64,000 nt of DNA from Labia minor (taxonomy: Eukaryota; Arthropoda; Insecta; Dermaptera; Spongiphoridae), in NCBI GenBank assembly GCA_963082975.1, contig OY720344.1:29299172-29363171 (forward strand). Direction: 5' to 3'. Numbering within the stretch: the stretch's first letter is position 1; the number at the start of each line of letters is the position of its first letter. The notes under the pieces are model-generated. The model saw only the letters and a list, made by a program, of their open reading frames with translations. It was not told the DNA's origin and did not search any database. Below are positions 35,331-48,275 of this stretch, piece by piece. The position numbers were made by a program, and so were the translations under genes.

Positions 35331-36416
35331 TTCAATTGATTTTTTTATTTAATTAATAATTTAAAAAATTATTGAATATCGCGATTATTTTGTTTAAATT
35401 TTTATTTTTTTAAATATTCATGTAGGTATAATGTAATCTTTTATATCTTTTAAAGTTTTTTCTATTTTACTAGAATTAATTATTATTATTATGATTACTT
35501 AATTTAAAATTGAAATATCATATTTTAAATAGTACCTGGAACCTAGACCATTTAACAAATATTGTTATACAAGTTTTTAATTATGTATTACAATTATTAA
35601 ATGAGTTTTCTAAATATGATTCATCAAAAATTGGTTTCATAAAATGATGCAAATTAATTAAAATAACGCGATTTCCATTTCTAGATGAAAAAAAATTCAA
35701 ATTTACTATTGAAGTAGAATTATCTAATTATTATTATAGGTAATTAATTAATTTAAAATTTAAATTCAAACACCGAAAATATCACATTATTAAATATATT
35801 TTAATATATATTTTTTTATTTACTAAATATAATATTTTAATTCTTTTTATTGTGAAAAATATTTATTAATAAGTTTTCTTATATTTGGAATGAAATAAAA
35901 TATAGTTGATATATTATGAACAATTTTTTTAAGTCCTAAACATTTAGTACAACTTATTTTATATTATAAATACCAAATTTTTCATCTTGATAAATAAATG
36001 ATACTCATCTTTTCCTATATTAATTTATTTTTATTATTAAAATTTGAATTGTCACGTTTTTAAATTTGATAATTTTGAGATCACTAGACTACCCTCATCT
36101 AATTGATACTGTATTTAATGTTATTTATTTTAAAAAATCTCTATTTTATCAAAACAATTTATTAATTAAAAATATACTTAATAATTAAATAATAATTATT
36201 TTTATATATAATATGACATTTGAATCCGTAAAATGCTTTAAATTATTTTATTATTCTTTGTGTATGTTATTTGTGTTTATTAATTGTTCTAATTGAGATA
36301 AATTTACTAGAAAATATATCTCGAAAGATCAATTTTTATAAACAAAAGACTCTGTAAAAGGGCAATTTCAAATAGAAATCATAGAAATTTCATATTGAGA
36401 ATATAATATTCTATAA

Positions 36417-36858
36417 CAGAGGTTCTTAAACTTAGGTACTCCGCGGACCCCCACTTGAGAAAATTCTTTTTGACGGACCCCATCCCAACTTTAGGTACTT
36501 TACGTCATTTTATTAGTTAATTTCTGGCTTAAGATCTCATAAGAACAAGGATATATGGTGAATATTTCTAACAGTGATTGGTGAATAACGATTTTTTTGC
36601 ATATTGTAGAACAGATTTTATTAGAAAATTCAGCTAAATATGAAGATGGAAACGGTAGCAATAATTTTCTTGCACATTTCGTTGAATTTGGGTATTTGAT
36701 CTGTTTCCTCACAAAGCCATGCCATCGCTCCTTTTATATTAAATAAAGTTTTAACTGACTCATCATTTTCTCGTGCACCTGTACGATGGCTTTGCGGACC
36801 CCCAGTAAAGGCTTCGCGGACCCCCAAGGGTCCGCGGACCACAGTTTAAGAACCTCTG
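36417..36858. mobile_element. Non-autonomous hAT related to the ZBED5-like element at 62404
   Basis: Exact 8-bp duplication TTCTATAA (36409-36416, 36859-36866) flanks perfect ends CAGAGGTTCTTAAAC. The first ~190 bases match 62404-62610 closely (CGGACCCCCACTTGA, TTTAGGTACTTTACGTCATT, AACAGTGATTGGTGAATAAC). The interior on the minus strand keeps a short open stretch (ENDESVKTLFNIKGAMAWLC and DQIPKFNEMCKKI) that may be left over from the parent. At 442 bp it must depend on a transposase supplied in trans. Confidence 0.93.
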
Positions 36859-36890
36859 TTCTATAATATTTGCTCCCATAACATATTATA

Positions 36891-37337
36891 CGAGGCCTGT
36901 TCAAAAGAAAAGGTGAATTTTGAATTATTTCGAAAAGTATTTATTTATTCATCAATATCCATTTTGTCCCCTTCAGTAATTCCCCTCAGGAAAAATTCAC
37001 TTATGTCAGTGCTTCTTCCAATCGTTGAAGCACTTCTGATCCATGATTTGTTTTTCCACAATTCCGGTCGTTTGAACCGTATTGCTTCACGCAAACGTTG
37101 CATAACTTCCCCCCCCCCCTTGTAGTATTCCTTACTTTTTTTAAATAAAAAAAAGCGATGAACACACAAAATGTGACTTATTTTTCATTTGTCAAAAACA
37201 AACTACTAATTAAAAATGGCTGATAATGTCAATATATGAGAAATATATGTCTACCATCATAACAAAAAAATTTCAATAATCCAATGTACACAGCCTGAGA
37301 AAATTCAAATTTCATCTTATTTTTTGAACAGACTTCG
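36891..37337 (-). mobile_element. Internally deleted mariner element
   Basis: TA duplications flank ends CGAGGCCTGTTCAAAAGAAA and CGAAGTCTGTTCAAAAAATA. The minus strand has a rearranged fragment reading MQRLREAIRFKRPELWKNKS, which matches the segment before the second catalytic aspartate, followed directly by an unrelated-looking join to the C-terminus (FFLRGITEGDKMDIDE). A C10-11 run lies at about 37110. Confidence 0.78.
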
Positions 37338-37609
37338 TATATCTATTTATAATAGATAAATTAGTTTCATCTAAATTACCAATGCATTTTTACTAATTTA
37401 TTATATATTACACTTACATATTCCAAAAACTTGTATAAGAAATATTTACAAGATAATAATTTTAAAAAATATTAAAATATATCATTCTACTATATAGAGT
37501 TATAGAGTACATTCCTATTTTCTTCTTCATATAAAATCAAATAATTCGTTTCATTTATTGTAAACGTTTTTTCCGTTCAATTTTTATATAATTCCAATTG
37601 AATCTTATC

Positions 37610-37840
37610 TTATCTTCTTATGAGAGTAAAAATTGTTTCTCTGTTTCTCTGTTTGTTTCATTGTACTCAAAAACCGCTCTAACGATTTTTTTGAAATTCA
37701 CAACAGAGATAGTATTTATAAAGAAAAATTGAGTTTTATTGACCACATCTCTGGAAAACTACATCTTTATTAGTTCTTCTTAATTTAAATTTATAATATA
37801 TGGATGACGTCACAACCACCGCCTGTGAGATATATATATT
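37610..37840 (+). repeat. Family C repeat, diverged partial copy
   Basis: It begins near TATCTTATCTTCTTATGAG, followed by CTCAAAAACCGCTCTAACG, TTCACAACAGAGATAGTAT and ATATATGGATGACGTCAC. The same blocks in the same order open the copies at 47945 and (inverted) 16545. The tRNA-like and tail parts are absent. Confidence 0.65.
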
Positions 37841-38644
37841 CTTAAAATAAAATTAAAAATATTTATATTATATTCATATATTTTAATTTCATTAATAGTT
37901 TTACATTTAAATTATTTGAAATTGTTTCACACAACGTTTAAAAGAAGATTTATCTTTATATTCGATTCGATACATAGTAGGAGAATTAAATGACATCATC
38001 AATTTATTATAGAACGAATCCGTAAATATATTTTTAATATTATATATTAGCTATTGATTATATTGTAATTCCACTCTTAATTATATACTTACATGAAAAA
38101 GGAAATCCAATTATGAGATCAAAATTAAAATTACTTATTTATATATTCTTTAATTTTGTATATCAAAACGCCAATTGAAAATGAGTGAAAAATGATTTCT
38201 TGGTTATATACGCATTTTTATTATTAGAATTATTTATTAAAAGAAAACAAAAACAAAATTAAATTATAAATATAAATAAAACATAAAAATTATAAATATT
38301 ATATACATATTCTTTGACCAATTATATGTTGCATGTTGTGAGTATGTGATTACACAAATTGGGAAAAAATCACTCGAAATGCAATTAAACAAAATAATTG
38401 AAAAGTTAGGCTAAGCAGACGTCTTAAATATTATAAGAGATTCGGCAATTGCAATTACAGATAGCGAGGAAAAATTAATGGAGGTTTGAAATTAATAGTG
38501 ATAAGAAAAAATATTTAGTGACAAAGAGGAACAGTATTAACATACAAAATCTTAATATACAATTTAAATCGAGGTATCAATCGGGAAACGCCTGTTATCA
38601 TGCAGTAAAGAGGCTTATCTCATCAAAATTATTATCAAAGGGAA

Positions 38645-38775
38645 TCAAGACCATGGACGCATAGGAAGGGACGTAAGAGAGATAGGACAAGGGCTCAGGA
38701 TAGGGACATTTGGAGAAATGTGGCCAAGAACTTTCGACTATCTTTGAGCTATATAAATAGATAGATATAACATAT
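38645..38775 (+). mobile_element. 3' fragment of a non-LTR retrotransposon
   Basis: It reads GRDVREIGQG and then ATTTGGAGAAATGTGGCCAAGAACTTTC-type sequence in broken frame, with a short (GATA)-like tail. It matches the 3' part of the better copy at 52538-52765 (GRDVREMGEGRDW, then TGGAAAAGTGTGG). It is a 5'-truncated, dead copy. Confidence 0.7.
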
Positions 38776-38934
38776 ACAATAATAATATATATAATTAATT
38801 TACTGATTAAATTAAAATATATTTTAAATAAGAACACAAAAAGAAATGAATGTTTTATGTAATATACTGATTGAAACAAAATGGATGAAAACCTTTTACT
38901 ACTTTTAACCAAATACGATGTACCACTCGGGGGT

Positions 38935-38995
38935 ACAGGGGGCGGAGCCCCCGTCCAGCTGTGAAGAGCGCCGAAGGCGCTCTGACCAGCTGGTA
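38935..38995. other. GC-rich double triloop hairpin
   Basis: Two hairpins with three-base loops stand side by side in AT-rich DNA: GGGGGC-GGA-GCCCCC (38938-38952), and AGAGCGCC-GAA-GGCGCTCT (38965-38983) clamped by an outer stem CCAGCTG/CAGCTGG (38955-38961 with 38987-38993). All stems are perfect. It could be the end of a mobile element, a structured RNA or a cruciform; no coding role is visible. Confidence 0.75.
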
Positions 38996-38999
38996 TTTT

Positions 39000-40420
39000 A
39001 TTATAAGATTTGATTGTATATAAAAAGTCTATTTCAATTGTCTTATCTCTAGGTTTGAATTTTATTAATTTTTTATAGTTTTACTGATCTTAATTTTCAA
39101 AAATATTACATACCACATTAAATTAACACATTTAAATATCATTTCATTATTTTCCTATATTTTATTAATTTTTTTAAATCATTTTATTCATTTTTTTTTT
39201 ATTAAAAAATACTAGTTATAATAAAAAAAATAATTTCATAAAAATTATAATTTCGTAATTTACCATTTTATTACAATAAAAGTAATTTGATAAAATATTA
39301 TCTATACTTATTCTTGTTTATATTAAATTATAAATAATTAAAGAAATTGTGATATTTTCATATAATCAAAAACTTTTGTAGTAGAGGGATGGTACCCTTA
39401 AAACTTTTTTTCTTTAAAAAAAAAATTTTTTCATTATTATACTTCGAATTGGTGTCAAATGTCTAAAGCTAAGAATATTAGTTTTGCTATTATCTCAAAT
39501 ATCAATATTTTTAAAATAAAAATATTACATTTACAAGCAAAATTAGATTACATTATCTTTATAAAAGGGTATTTTCTTTTAATTAACTCATTTATTTTTA
39601 TTGAGATTTCTAATTACAATAATTTGATTTCGAAATAAAAATAAAAATTTTCAAAATAAATAAGTAAATAGATAATTACTGATTGTGATTTTTAATTTAT
39701 TTAATATTTCTTCGATACAAAAAAATCCAATATTCTCTACATAGAAAACACATTAGAGAGTAGTAATAATATTTTATGTGAAATTATTTTCCAATATTTC
39801 AAATGGCACTAAAAATTTTTGGAGTTCAAAGTTGTCAGGATTGAAACTATTACATAATTATGCAATTAAAATAAAAACATAAAATCGTATAAATAATATT
39901 TAATATTTTTTTAATTTTTATAAAAAAGTTATTATTTGAATATATCGCGGATATGATAATTTATTTTTATTATGTAAATTTAAACGATCAAATAAGAAAA
40001 AAAAAAGAATTCTATTTAATTAAAATATATTATACCTGAGTAATCATTCCTCGACTTGTGTTAGATTACCTTTAGAAATTTCAAACATTTGACTTCCTTT
40101 AATTCCTAGTAATTAATTACAACGCTTTTATACATTAAAGATTCAAAGTTTGTATGTACGGAACAGATAGTAGGTAATCAATTATAAAATGTCAATAAAT
40201 GTGAAATGTAAATGATAAATATAAAATTATTTTTAAACACCTATAATTAAAGTTTTAATAATCCCTTTTATAAATTTTTTTACATTTTTAATAAATTTAC
40301 GATTTATCTATACTACTTATATAAATAATATTAAATCACACTTTTAGTTTTCTGCTTAATAAATATAATACTTGAAACTTCTCTTTCAAATGTTTGAGAA
40401 TTAATTTTCGATCTATTCGT
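39000..40420. other. AT-rich stretch
   Basis: No gene, repeat or element recognised. Confidence 0.4.
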
Positions 40421-40738
40421 TTTCAGAAGATAATATTAATTATTAAAGTTCCAGTAACATTCTGTTTGGTTGTCACAGTATCTCTACTTTCCTAAGCGGC
40501 AGGTATTAATAAGAATGAAGCAGCTGCCCCAAAAGTTATTAATTTTTATCATTTTTCTTTTGAAGAATTTATAATCATTAAATATAGAGTCTAAATTTGT
40601 TTTCTGTAATGAATTATACGCTCAAAAATTAGTTTCTATAATAGGTATTGAGAAATCTGAAATTAATACTTTTTAAAGTAAATGTGGATAGTTCCAAAGA
40701 CAAGGTGAAAAGTTCCCCTATTCACTAGTAGTCTAGAA

Positions 40739-41028
40739 CAGGGGTGGCCAACCCGCGGCCCGCGGGCCGCATGTGGCCCGCCGTAAACATTTTTGCTGCC
40801 CGCGAGATTCATCACACTTTTATCATTATTATTATTATATTATATATGTTTATATGTAAAAATAATAGTAAACATAATAAAAATTCATTATTTTTCAATT
40901 TGTCACACCAAACAATATCTACAATGGGTCTAAATCTAATATGGGTATGTATAATTTTATATGCGGCTCGCGAAGTTATGATGCATTTCCAAAGTGGCCT
41001 GCAAGATCATTTGGGTTGGCCACCTCTG
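40739..41028. mobile_element. Small non-autonomous hAT element
   Basis: Exact 8-bp duplication GTCTAGAA (40731-40738, 41029-41036) flanks CAGGGGTGGCCAACC and its inverse CAGAGGTGGCCAACC. The GC-rich left end (CCGCGGCCCGCGGGCCGC) is shared with the element at 20394, so they are relatives. It has 290 bp and no gene. Confidence 0.93.
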
Positions 41029-41639
41029 GTCTAGAAGGATAAATTAATTATTTTTTTTTTAGGAATTATCATAATTTAGAAAAAATGAAAATATCAATAC
41101 ATTTATGAAATAAGTAAATGTTTTTTTTTAATCAAACCAGAATATAATCTTAGCCTCTTTAAAGTGATTTATTTATATTTTTTATTGTTATGAAAAGTTA
41201 AAATTAAAAAAAATAATATATTAATTTTTGAATCAGTATTTAGTCATCATTTATTGCTAAAGGAAAATTTTATTAGCTAATTGCATCACATTTAATAATA
41301 TTTTTGAACTATGAGTAATGAGAATGATTTAGAAAGGATTGCACCTTAAAATTTTTCCTATTATTTTCTTAATTAAAACATCAACTTATAATATAATTTG
41401 TTATCAATCACAATTATATTCCTTGAAATTAGTAAGAAAATATTAAGAATTTGTAAAATTTATGATCTAACATAGAATATCTTAAATTATATTGCACAGT
41501 ATTTTCTACTTGGGAAACTATTTTTCTTTGACCATCCAATAAGTTACTAATAAACACAATTTTATTAAATAAATTATAAAAAAATAATTTTAACCACATA
41601 AATTAATCATTATCTATTCATATTTATGTTACTTAGATG

Positions 41640-42015
41640 AAATCACCAATTACAAATTTAGACAGCACACCTCCATTATAAGATAAGACAAAATGGGTTA
41701 CCCAAAAGAGATTGTAAGCCACACCCAAAGAAAATGGTTAATGTCCCCAAGAGGGACAACCAACCTCTATTAATCTTAACAATTCTCTATAAACAGAGAC
41801 CTAATACAATGGTTCCAAAATAAAGTACTGAGAATAATAGCATGTAATACTTGGAAGGTCCCTAAACGACCGATTCATAGGTACCTCGGGATAAATTTAT
41901 AGATATAGGAATCAAAAGATACAGTCTTCACTTTAACGAGACTTAACTTAACCATACTGATACCAACGTCAGACAACCACTATACACTCAAGGAGGATTG
42001 AAAAGACGCAAAAGA
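41640..42015 (+). pseudogene. Decayed Jockey/I-type LINE reverse transcriptase C-terminus
   Basis: A frame through about 41810-41900 reads QWFQNKVLRIIACNTWKVPK and RPIHRYLGINL, matching the conserved end of Jockey/I-clade reverse transcriptases (fragment ending a row of residues like N-P-W-Y-V and I-H-x-D-L). Upstream sequence resembles the preceding region with stops and shifts. No start, end or tail can be set. Confidence 0.6.
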
Positions 42016-42443
42016 CTCAAAAGACTATCTATAATAATATAATATAAACAATATAATCTGATATGGGATACTGGTTGGTACCTTGGTTGAAATTAATATA
42101 TTATTATTATATTATATTATATTATTATATTATAAATTTTAATAATAAAATTCGGTATTATATATATTTAATAGAAATTTCTTAAGCAATTTAGTGTAGA
42201 AATTAAACTGAATTGATAAACACTCATCTCTTAACTAATAATAGTCTATTGAGTTTACCCACCACTCACTCCGTATTCATGTCACCTGAATCGAATTTAA
42301 TGATGGAATTATTCAAGGGAAGTAAATTGGACATGTTCTTCTTACCAGAATGGTTCTCATGCGAGTGTAAATTTGATAAATCTTTCCATTCAATGTTTGT
42401 GAATTATATTTTAATTTAATTTAATATTATTATTATTATTATT

Positions 42444-42530
42444 ATGAATTAAATTACATGAAGATAAAATAAAATACATTACAATTATTATGAATTAAAT
42501 TACATGAAGATAAAATAAAATACCTTATAA
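42444..42530. repeat. 46-bp tandem duplication
   Basis: The block ATGAATTAAATTACATGAAG starts at 42444 and again at 42490, with an (ATT)n run just before it. Confidence 0.9.
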
Positions 42531-43416
42531 ATTGATAATTATTTTATTCAATATATTGTATTACTAGGAAATAGAATCCTCATTCAGGAAGTTTTCAAAA
42601 AGTATTTTACTAAAGCTAAAAAAATATTTTTTTTCCCTCTTTAATGGAAATACATTCCAGGGCTTATGTGTCTGATAATAAAAAAAAACTCTACATGAAA
42701 ATTGTGGAATAGTAGTAACAATTTACATCTCCATTCCCATGCCAACTCCTCCTTTTATTTTTTTCCATACTGCCTGTTTTCTCATAACTGCCATTCATCA
42801 AAAACATTTCAAAATAACTTTTTCGATTTTTTTTTTTAAAATAATAGGCTTAAGAAGTATGAATTCTCTTTATAAACCTGTGAATGTTTAGAACATATTT
42901 TTAACTTGGAAATGAAATTTCAATTCAAGACAAGCATCAACTATTTATTTTAAATCTTTCAAATGTCAGATCAAATTCATTTTTTTATTAAAATTCCTTC
43001 AATGTACAATATTATATATAATATTAAACAAGTGAAAAATATTCTATCTATTTTGATATATTATCTATGTATTTGATTTAACAAATATGAATATTGAAAA
43101 TAAAATTTACTAAAGAAAATAAAGTAGGTTAGAGTTCTTTTAAAATATATCAACTCCAGTGTTGAATAAAAACCAATTTAGTCCAATACTTGACTATTTG
43201 AAAGATATTGGAAGAGGTTGTATCTGTGAGTGTGTTAATGAATAACAGAAGAATATGATACATTCAGAAATATTCTGAAAGGACCCTCTCATACAATATA
43301 TTATTTATGTGATAATTTCTTAACTTAATAAGTAAATTAGATAGATAGTAAAAACGATTTAGTTTGCTTAGAAACTTCAATTGTAAATAGTTCTTTATTT
43401 TGGCATTTGGTCTTAA

Positions 43417-43660
43417 CACACTATGAGCGGGGCGGGTATTTGTACCCGTTGCGGGGACTGCCACTTATAAGCGGGGCGGGTATTTATACCCGTTGCCACT
43501 TATATAATATATATTTTCCCTTGTGTCACTTAAAATTACTTATTTTAAACGATAACTAATATATATCCCTCATATAAGTGGCAACGGGTATAAATACCCG
43601 CCCCGCTTATAAGTGGCAGTCCCCGCAACGGGTACAAATACCCGCCCCGCTCATAGTGTG
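43417..43660. mobile_element. piggyBac-type palindromic element
   Basis: TTAA duplications (43413-43416, 43661-43664) flank a 244-bp element whose outer ~90 bases on each side are essentially perfect inverted copies. Each arm starts CACACTATGAGCGGGGCGGG and contains two GGGTATTTRTACCC units, which are themselves near-palindromic, separated by GGGACTGCCACTTATAA. The AT-rich centre is about 60 bases. TTAA target use and absence of a gene indicate a non-autonomous piggyBac-like element. Confidence 0.88.
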
Positions 43661-43669
43661 TTAATGTAG

Positions 43670-45950
43670 ATAAAAATAAAAAGAGGAAAAAACTTTGAGA
43701 GGTTTTCATTGATTGTAGCAACTCTACGATTATGGCTTAGAAAATCTCGATTCCGAAAACTTTCCAATATAACTTAGTCTCAATCTTTAACCACTCCAAT
43801 TTCACAGACTAGTTTTTTTTTCGCTTTCGTAACAATTTCTCTAATTATTTTTCCAATGTATCCAAAAAAATAAAACTCAAAGACATCTTTAAAGTATTTT
43901 ATCTTAATTCACTCTGTAATCTCTTGCAAGTATATTTGTGACTATATTTCTTATAACAAATAGGCAAGTTTAATTTAATTTAAACTTTATAATCCAACAT
44001 TTTTAATTTTGAAACTGAATTGTTCTTCCATTTCTCGATCTAAATATTATATATTTTACATAATAGCTTTTTCATAATTTCAATATCAAAATATTAATTT
44101 TCACTTGAGAATTATAAATGATATTCATAGTTGTTTGAAATTTTGTCATTACTATATATTTCCAATCTATTATATGATTCTTTATGTAAATGTATAATAC
44201 GATTGGATTTTTTTCATGCTCAATCCAAACATTTACAAAAACAATGGAAGATTTTTTAATAATTCAATATCATAATATTATTTCAATTTTGACCAAAGAT
44301 AATATCTTGATCTACTTGGAATATTACTATTTATTTGATAATAAACAAACATAAACTTTTTAATTATTTCATTTTAAAATTTGAAAATATGAAAAATTTA
44401 TTAACCTTAGAAATAGGACACGCTTAATATTATAAAATTTTTATAACATTGAAACTTATATTTTAATTATATATACTTATGAAATATGTATATACCTTTA
44501 ATAAACTGGTAGAAAACATGATATCAAAGTTTATTAATATTTACCCTCAATATCAGAACTGCAATAATACATAAATAAATAAATAAATAATCTCTTATCC
44601 AGAATTTCAATTTATATACTCCAATGAAAACTTCTTCTATTAAAGACATAATCAAACGAAATATTTACCTTAATTAAATTTAATCTAAACTACCCTTTAC
44701 TCAGAAATGATTGTTTTTTTTCTTTCACACACTGACAATTGAGTGCTTCAATGACCTTTTTTCAAATTTTATTGGAAAATAAAAAAAAACATATTTACCA
44801 CTATTATTTTTTAAACTGTCAAAATTATGGGTTATTTCTTTCAATAATAAACAAAATTAGATGAAAATATTCTTATTTAAGTATAACAATTCTAATATTT
44901 TTTGTATTCTTAAAATATTTTAATATAACTTTCCTATCATAATTTATAATCTTTAATTTAATGATTCCTTAATCATATTAAATAATTAATATCAGATAAA
45001 TTTATAAATTTGTAGTATAAACAATTAAAGATATCTATTCTTCAAAACTGATGTAATTTTATCAAAGAGAATATATTAATTACAACGTATCATTAACACT
45101 TCATACCAGACTATACTAAAAGCTATGTTTTTTACTTATATTTATGTATACAGACATGTCAAAAATTTGAATTGTTATGACATTCAAACATTTTCATCTA
45201 GTTATATAAATATTCGAATTATATTTTTTTTTTATTATATTATTTGATTAAAATTAAATACGAGAAATAATAATTAAATAATTGTCATAAAATTCCCATT
45301 TGGTTAAATTAAATATAAAAAAATGAATTAATTAATTTAATTATAAAAATATTGAATTTCATTCATTTATGAAATGTGCATTATTTGAAAATCATCAAAG
45401 AAAAATTATTTTAATTAACTATAAATGAAAATCAGTGGGAGTATCTAAACAATTCAAATACAATGGTAAATTAAAATAAACTTTCAATATTCAAGTTGTT
45501 CGAGGTTTTATTTAGCATTTTGAACATAGATTTGAAACCTTGTTTTTTCAAAATGAAACGCCTATCAAAGTGATTAAACAAGCTAAAAAACATAATTAAA
45601 ATAGAACTTTGTATATTTAACGATATTTTTTTTCAATTACCCTAACCAGGTCCCTTGAAACAAATGATATTAGAAAAAAATTTACGGATTCATATATATA
45701 AAATATATAAATATGTGACTATACAGAAAACAAATTAGAGAACAGTACGGTTAAGAAATTTATGAATGTTAAATCTCAAATTTTATATTTGAACTATATA
45801 ATATCCATAAATAAACCATTGAGGTCCAAATCTGTTTTTAAAAGAAATTATTTGTAAAATCTTTAATTTGTTTAGTGAGATTTTAGAGTAGATGTGATGT
45901 TTGATCAGTACAACTTGTATCTTGATTTTATTGATCGAAGGCGCTACTTT
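43670..45950. other. AT-rich stretch
   Basis: No recognisable gene or element over ~2.3 kb. Confidence 0.4.
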
Positions 45951-45959
45951 TTATTTAAT

Positions 45960-46470
45960 GTAGACCTCAGCTAGAGAAAAATTGTCTTGTTAGGACCACT
46001 AGGATTATAATTAAGCGTGACTTCTTAATCTGGAGAAAATGATGGATAATTTAATTTTCAACGAACTTAAGTGAGTTTATAAAATCGTTCAGTCTGTCGT
46101 TCTGTCCGACATCAAACTCAAAATTTTGAAATTCTGACTTCAGATTCGCAAAGAGCATCGAAAAGTAGTAATGTAAAGTGCCTTTTATTTTTTGATACCC
46201 CCTCGGGAACATGGTCAAAATGGCGTCCAAAGTTGAAATTTTTAATATTTATTATTATAGTGACCTCATTTTATTTATTCGTGACAATCATCGATTCCAG
46301 TGAACATAAAAAAAATTTTATTAATATTTTTATTTATAACACTAATAAATAAAAATATTCAATAATATTTATATTTAATCTTGACTTATTTATAACTTAA
46401 ATTAATCCGAACTTAAGTTCGTTTTGGCAATGCAAGCTTGCGCATTCCCAGATGTTTTATAATTAAAATA
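45960..46470. repeat. Possible unclassified repeat
   Basis: It has the feel of a mobile-element remnant: CAACGAACTTAAGTGAGTTT near the left, GTCTGTCGTTCTGTCCGACA, TTGATACCCCCTCGGGAAC, and CCGAACTTAAGTTCGTTTTG with AAGCTTGCGCATTCCCAG on the right. The GAACTTAAG motif is partly inverted between the ends. No second copy was found in the window. Confidence 0.3.
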
Positions 46471-46479
46471 ACTTTTTAT

Positions 46480-47600
46480 CAAAAAAAAATTTCTGTTTTA
46501 TTTAGTTTTTTTTTTTAAATAGTAAAAGTATCGCCAGTAATATGGAACCTAATATCACAATGTGTTGTTTAATATTAATTGATGATTTCTATTAAAATTT
46601 TAATAAATAATTTTTAGATCGATCTTCTAATAATTCATTCAATATCTAATCATTTTTCATTACTAGATCTAGTCAAATAAATGTTGTTATATTGAAGTAA
46701 AGAATCAATATTTTCAGATAGATAAATTTTAAAAGGAAACATATTTGATAATTTATATATAAGCATTAACATGAGTAATATACTTTTGTCAGTTAATAAA
46801 TAATAATAGAATTATTACAAGAGTTCGTTCTATTTAAATCCATTAGTGTGTACAATTGCTCTTTGACTGTGAATCCATTTGAAAGGAAATGGATAACAAG
46901 TTGTGAACAATTTAAATGCAAATGTAATTTATCAACTACTAGGTGTAAGTCAACTTTTAATAATATAAAAAGTATAATTCCAATAAATTCGTTTTCGCAG
47001 AAGTAGAAAGTACAAATTAATGGGGTTAAGAAATAACTATTTCGCAGAAGGATCAATTTTATCTTTAATATTTCTACTTTCTCAACCGTTGCTTCCCGAG
47101 GAATGAATGAATTACAATGAATCAATAAATGACGTATAAAAATTGTAACACTAGATAGATACCGACAGTATAAATGAAGTCATGCAATCACAAAAGATAA
47201 TCAGTAAAATAAACAATACCTTCCCTTCCTACCTACAAATTTCAAATGTAAATAAATATGTGTTTGGAAAAACTTTTAAAAACTTTTTATTTTTTCATGT
47301 TAATTAAATATAGATTTCGATATGAAATTGAATTATTCACTATAAATAAATAAATTATTTATAAGGATCAAATTTTTATTAAGAAGATATTAGTAGCAAT
47401 ATTTTAGAATTACATTAAAAATGTATGGACAAATATTAAATATACAAGAGACCACATACGTATATACTAATTTTGAATTTTAAAATTCAACGTTTTTATA
47501 TAACGTTTTTATAAATAAATAAAAAAGAGTGTCTTAGAATATATATCATATTCAAATATTAATTCTATTTTTGTGTGAAATTTAGATAATATATTTTAAT
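46480..47600. other. AT-rich stretch with one unrecognised frame
   Basis: A 110-codon minus-strand frame at 46793-47125 (MIHCNSFIPREATVEKVEIL...) has no recognisable domain, and a plus-strand TATA/initiator pair (TATAAAT at 47169, TCAGT at 47201) has no gene attached. Neither is called. Confidence 0.35.
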
Positions 47601-47608
47601 TACTTTTT

Positions 47609-47840
47609 ATCGACCAACGAAAGGAAGGGAAGGTATTGTTTTCACACAAAATTTCACAAGTGGAGATTTTTAGATATCTCCACGAATTTTGTTAACAGAA
47701 AAAAATATTTTTAGCATGATGTCTGTCCGTCTGTCCATTGTGGGTCCATAATGCATCAGTAGCATGAATTTAACAACTTTTGGTGTATATTCGGAAACCG
47801 GAAGTGGTATTTTCCAAAGTAATTAATTAATTTTATATTC

Positions 47841-47878
<38 letters not shown>

Positions 47879-47940
47879 GTTGTTTGAAAATTAATTTTTT
47901 TCAAATCGTCGGTCGGTTCTGTGCCTGGCCACAGCTCATT
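47609..47940 (+). repeat. Family A dispersed repeat, internally deleted
   Basis: The left part (ACGAAAGGAAGGGAAGGTAT, CACAAGTGGAGATTT, AGCATGATGTCTGTCCGTCT) and right end (CGTCGGTCGGTTCTGTGCC) match family A, but the central ~250 bases including the TGACGTCA pair are missing and a (TA)n tract of about 38 bases (47841-47878) has grown in their place. Confidence 0.8.
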
Positions 47941-48202
47941 TTTATATCTTATCTTATTATGCTAGCTAAAATTGTATATATGTATTTATCTATATATATT
48001 GGTTCTCAAAAACCGCTCTAACGATTTTTTTCAAATTCACACTAGATATAGTATTTATAAAGAAAAATTAAGTTTTATTGATGATATCTCTTGAAACATA
48101 CAGCTTCATTATTAATTTCTTAATTGAAAATTATATATGGAAAACGTCAAAATTTTTAATACTGCCTGCTAAGACAGTAAAAAAATGACAATTTTTTATC
48201 TA

Positions 48203-48275
48203 AATACATATAGTCCAGCGGTTGGACTGATGTTTTAACGAGTGGATTTCGTCGGTTCGAAACTCGCCGGGTGAA
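48203..48275 (+). repeat. tRNA-like segment within composite repeat C
   Basis: An A-box match (TAGTCCAGCGGTTGG, ~48211) and a B-box match (GGTTCGAAACTC, ~48259) are spaced as in a tRNA. It lacks the complementary arms of an intact tRNA, so it is treated as part of a tRNA-derived repeat. Confidence 0.5.

Noticed and set aside
42213..42419. 68-codon frame; its reverse strand vaguely recalls a C2H2 zinc finger linker
   Set aside because: The cysteine-histidine spacing is not maintained and the resemblance is too weak to call.
46793..47125. 110-codon minus-strand open frame
   Set aside because: Composition and codon use look like chance in AT-rich DNA; no domain, signal peptide or supported splice partner.
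47165..47206. TATAAAT plus TCAGT at promoter-like spacing
   Set aside because: No coding exon or splice donor follows on the plus strand; TATAAA-like strings are frequent in such AT-rich DNA.
48203..48275. Possible functional tRNA gene
   Set aside because: Promoter boxes are present but the acceptor and anticodon arms cannot form, and it is part of a repeat.
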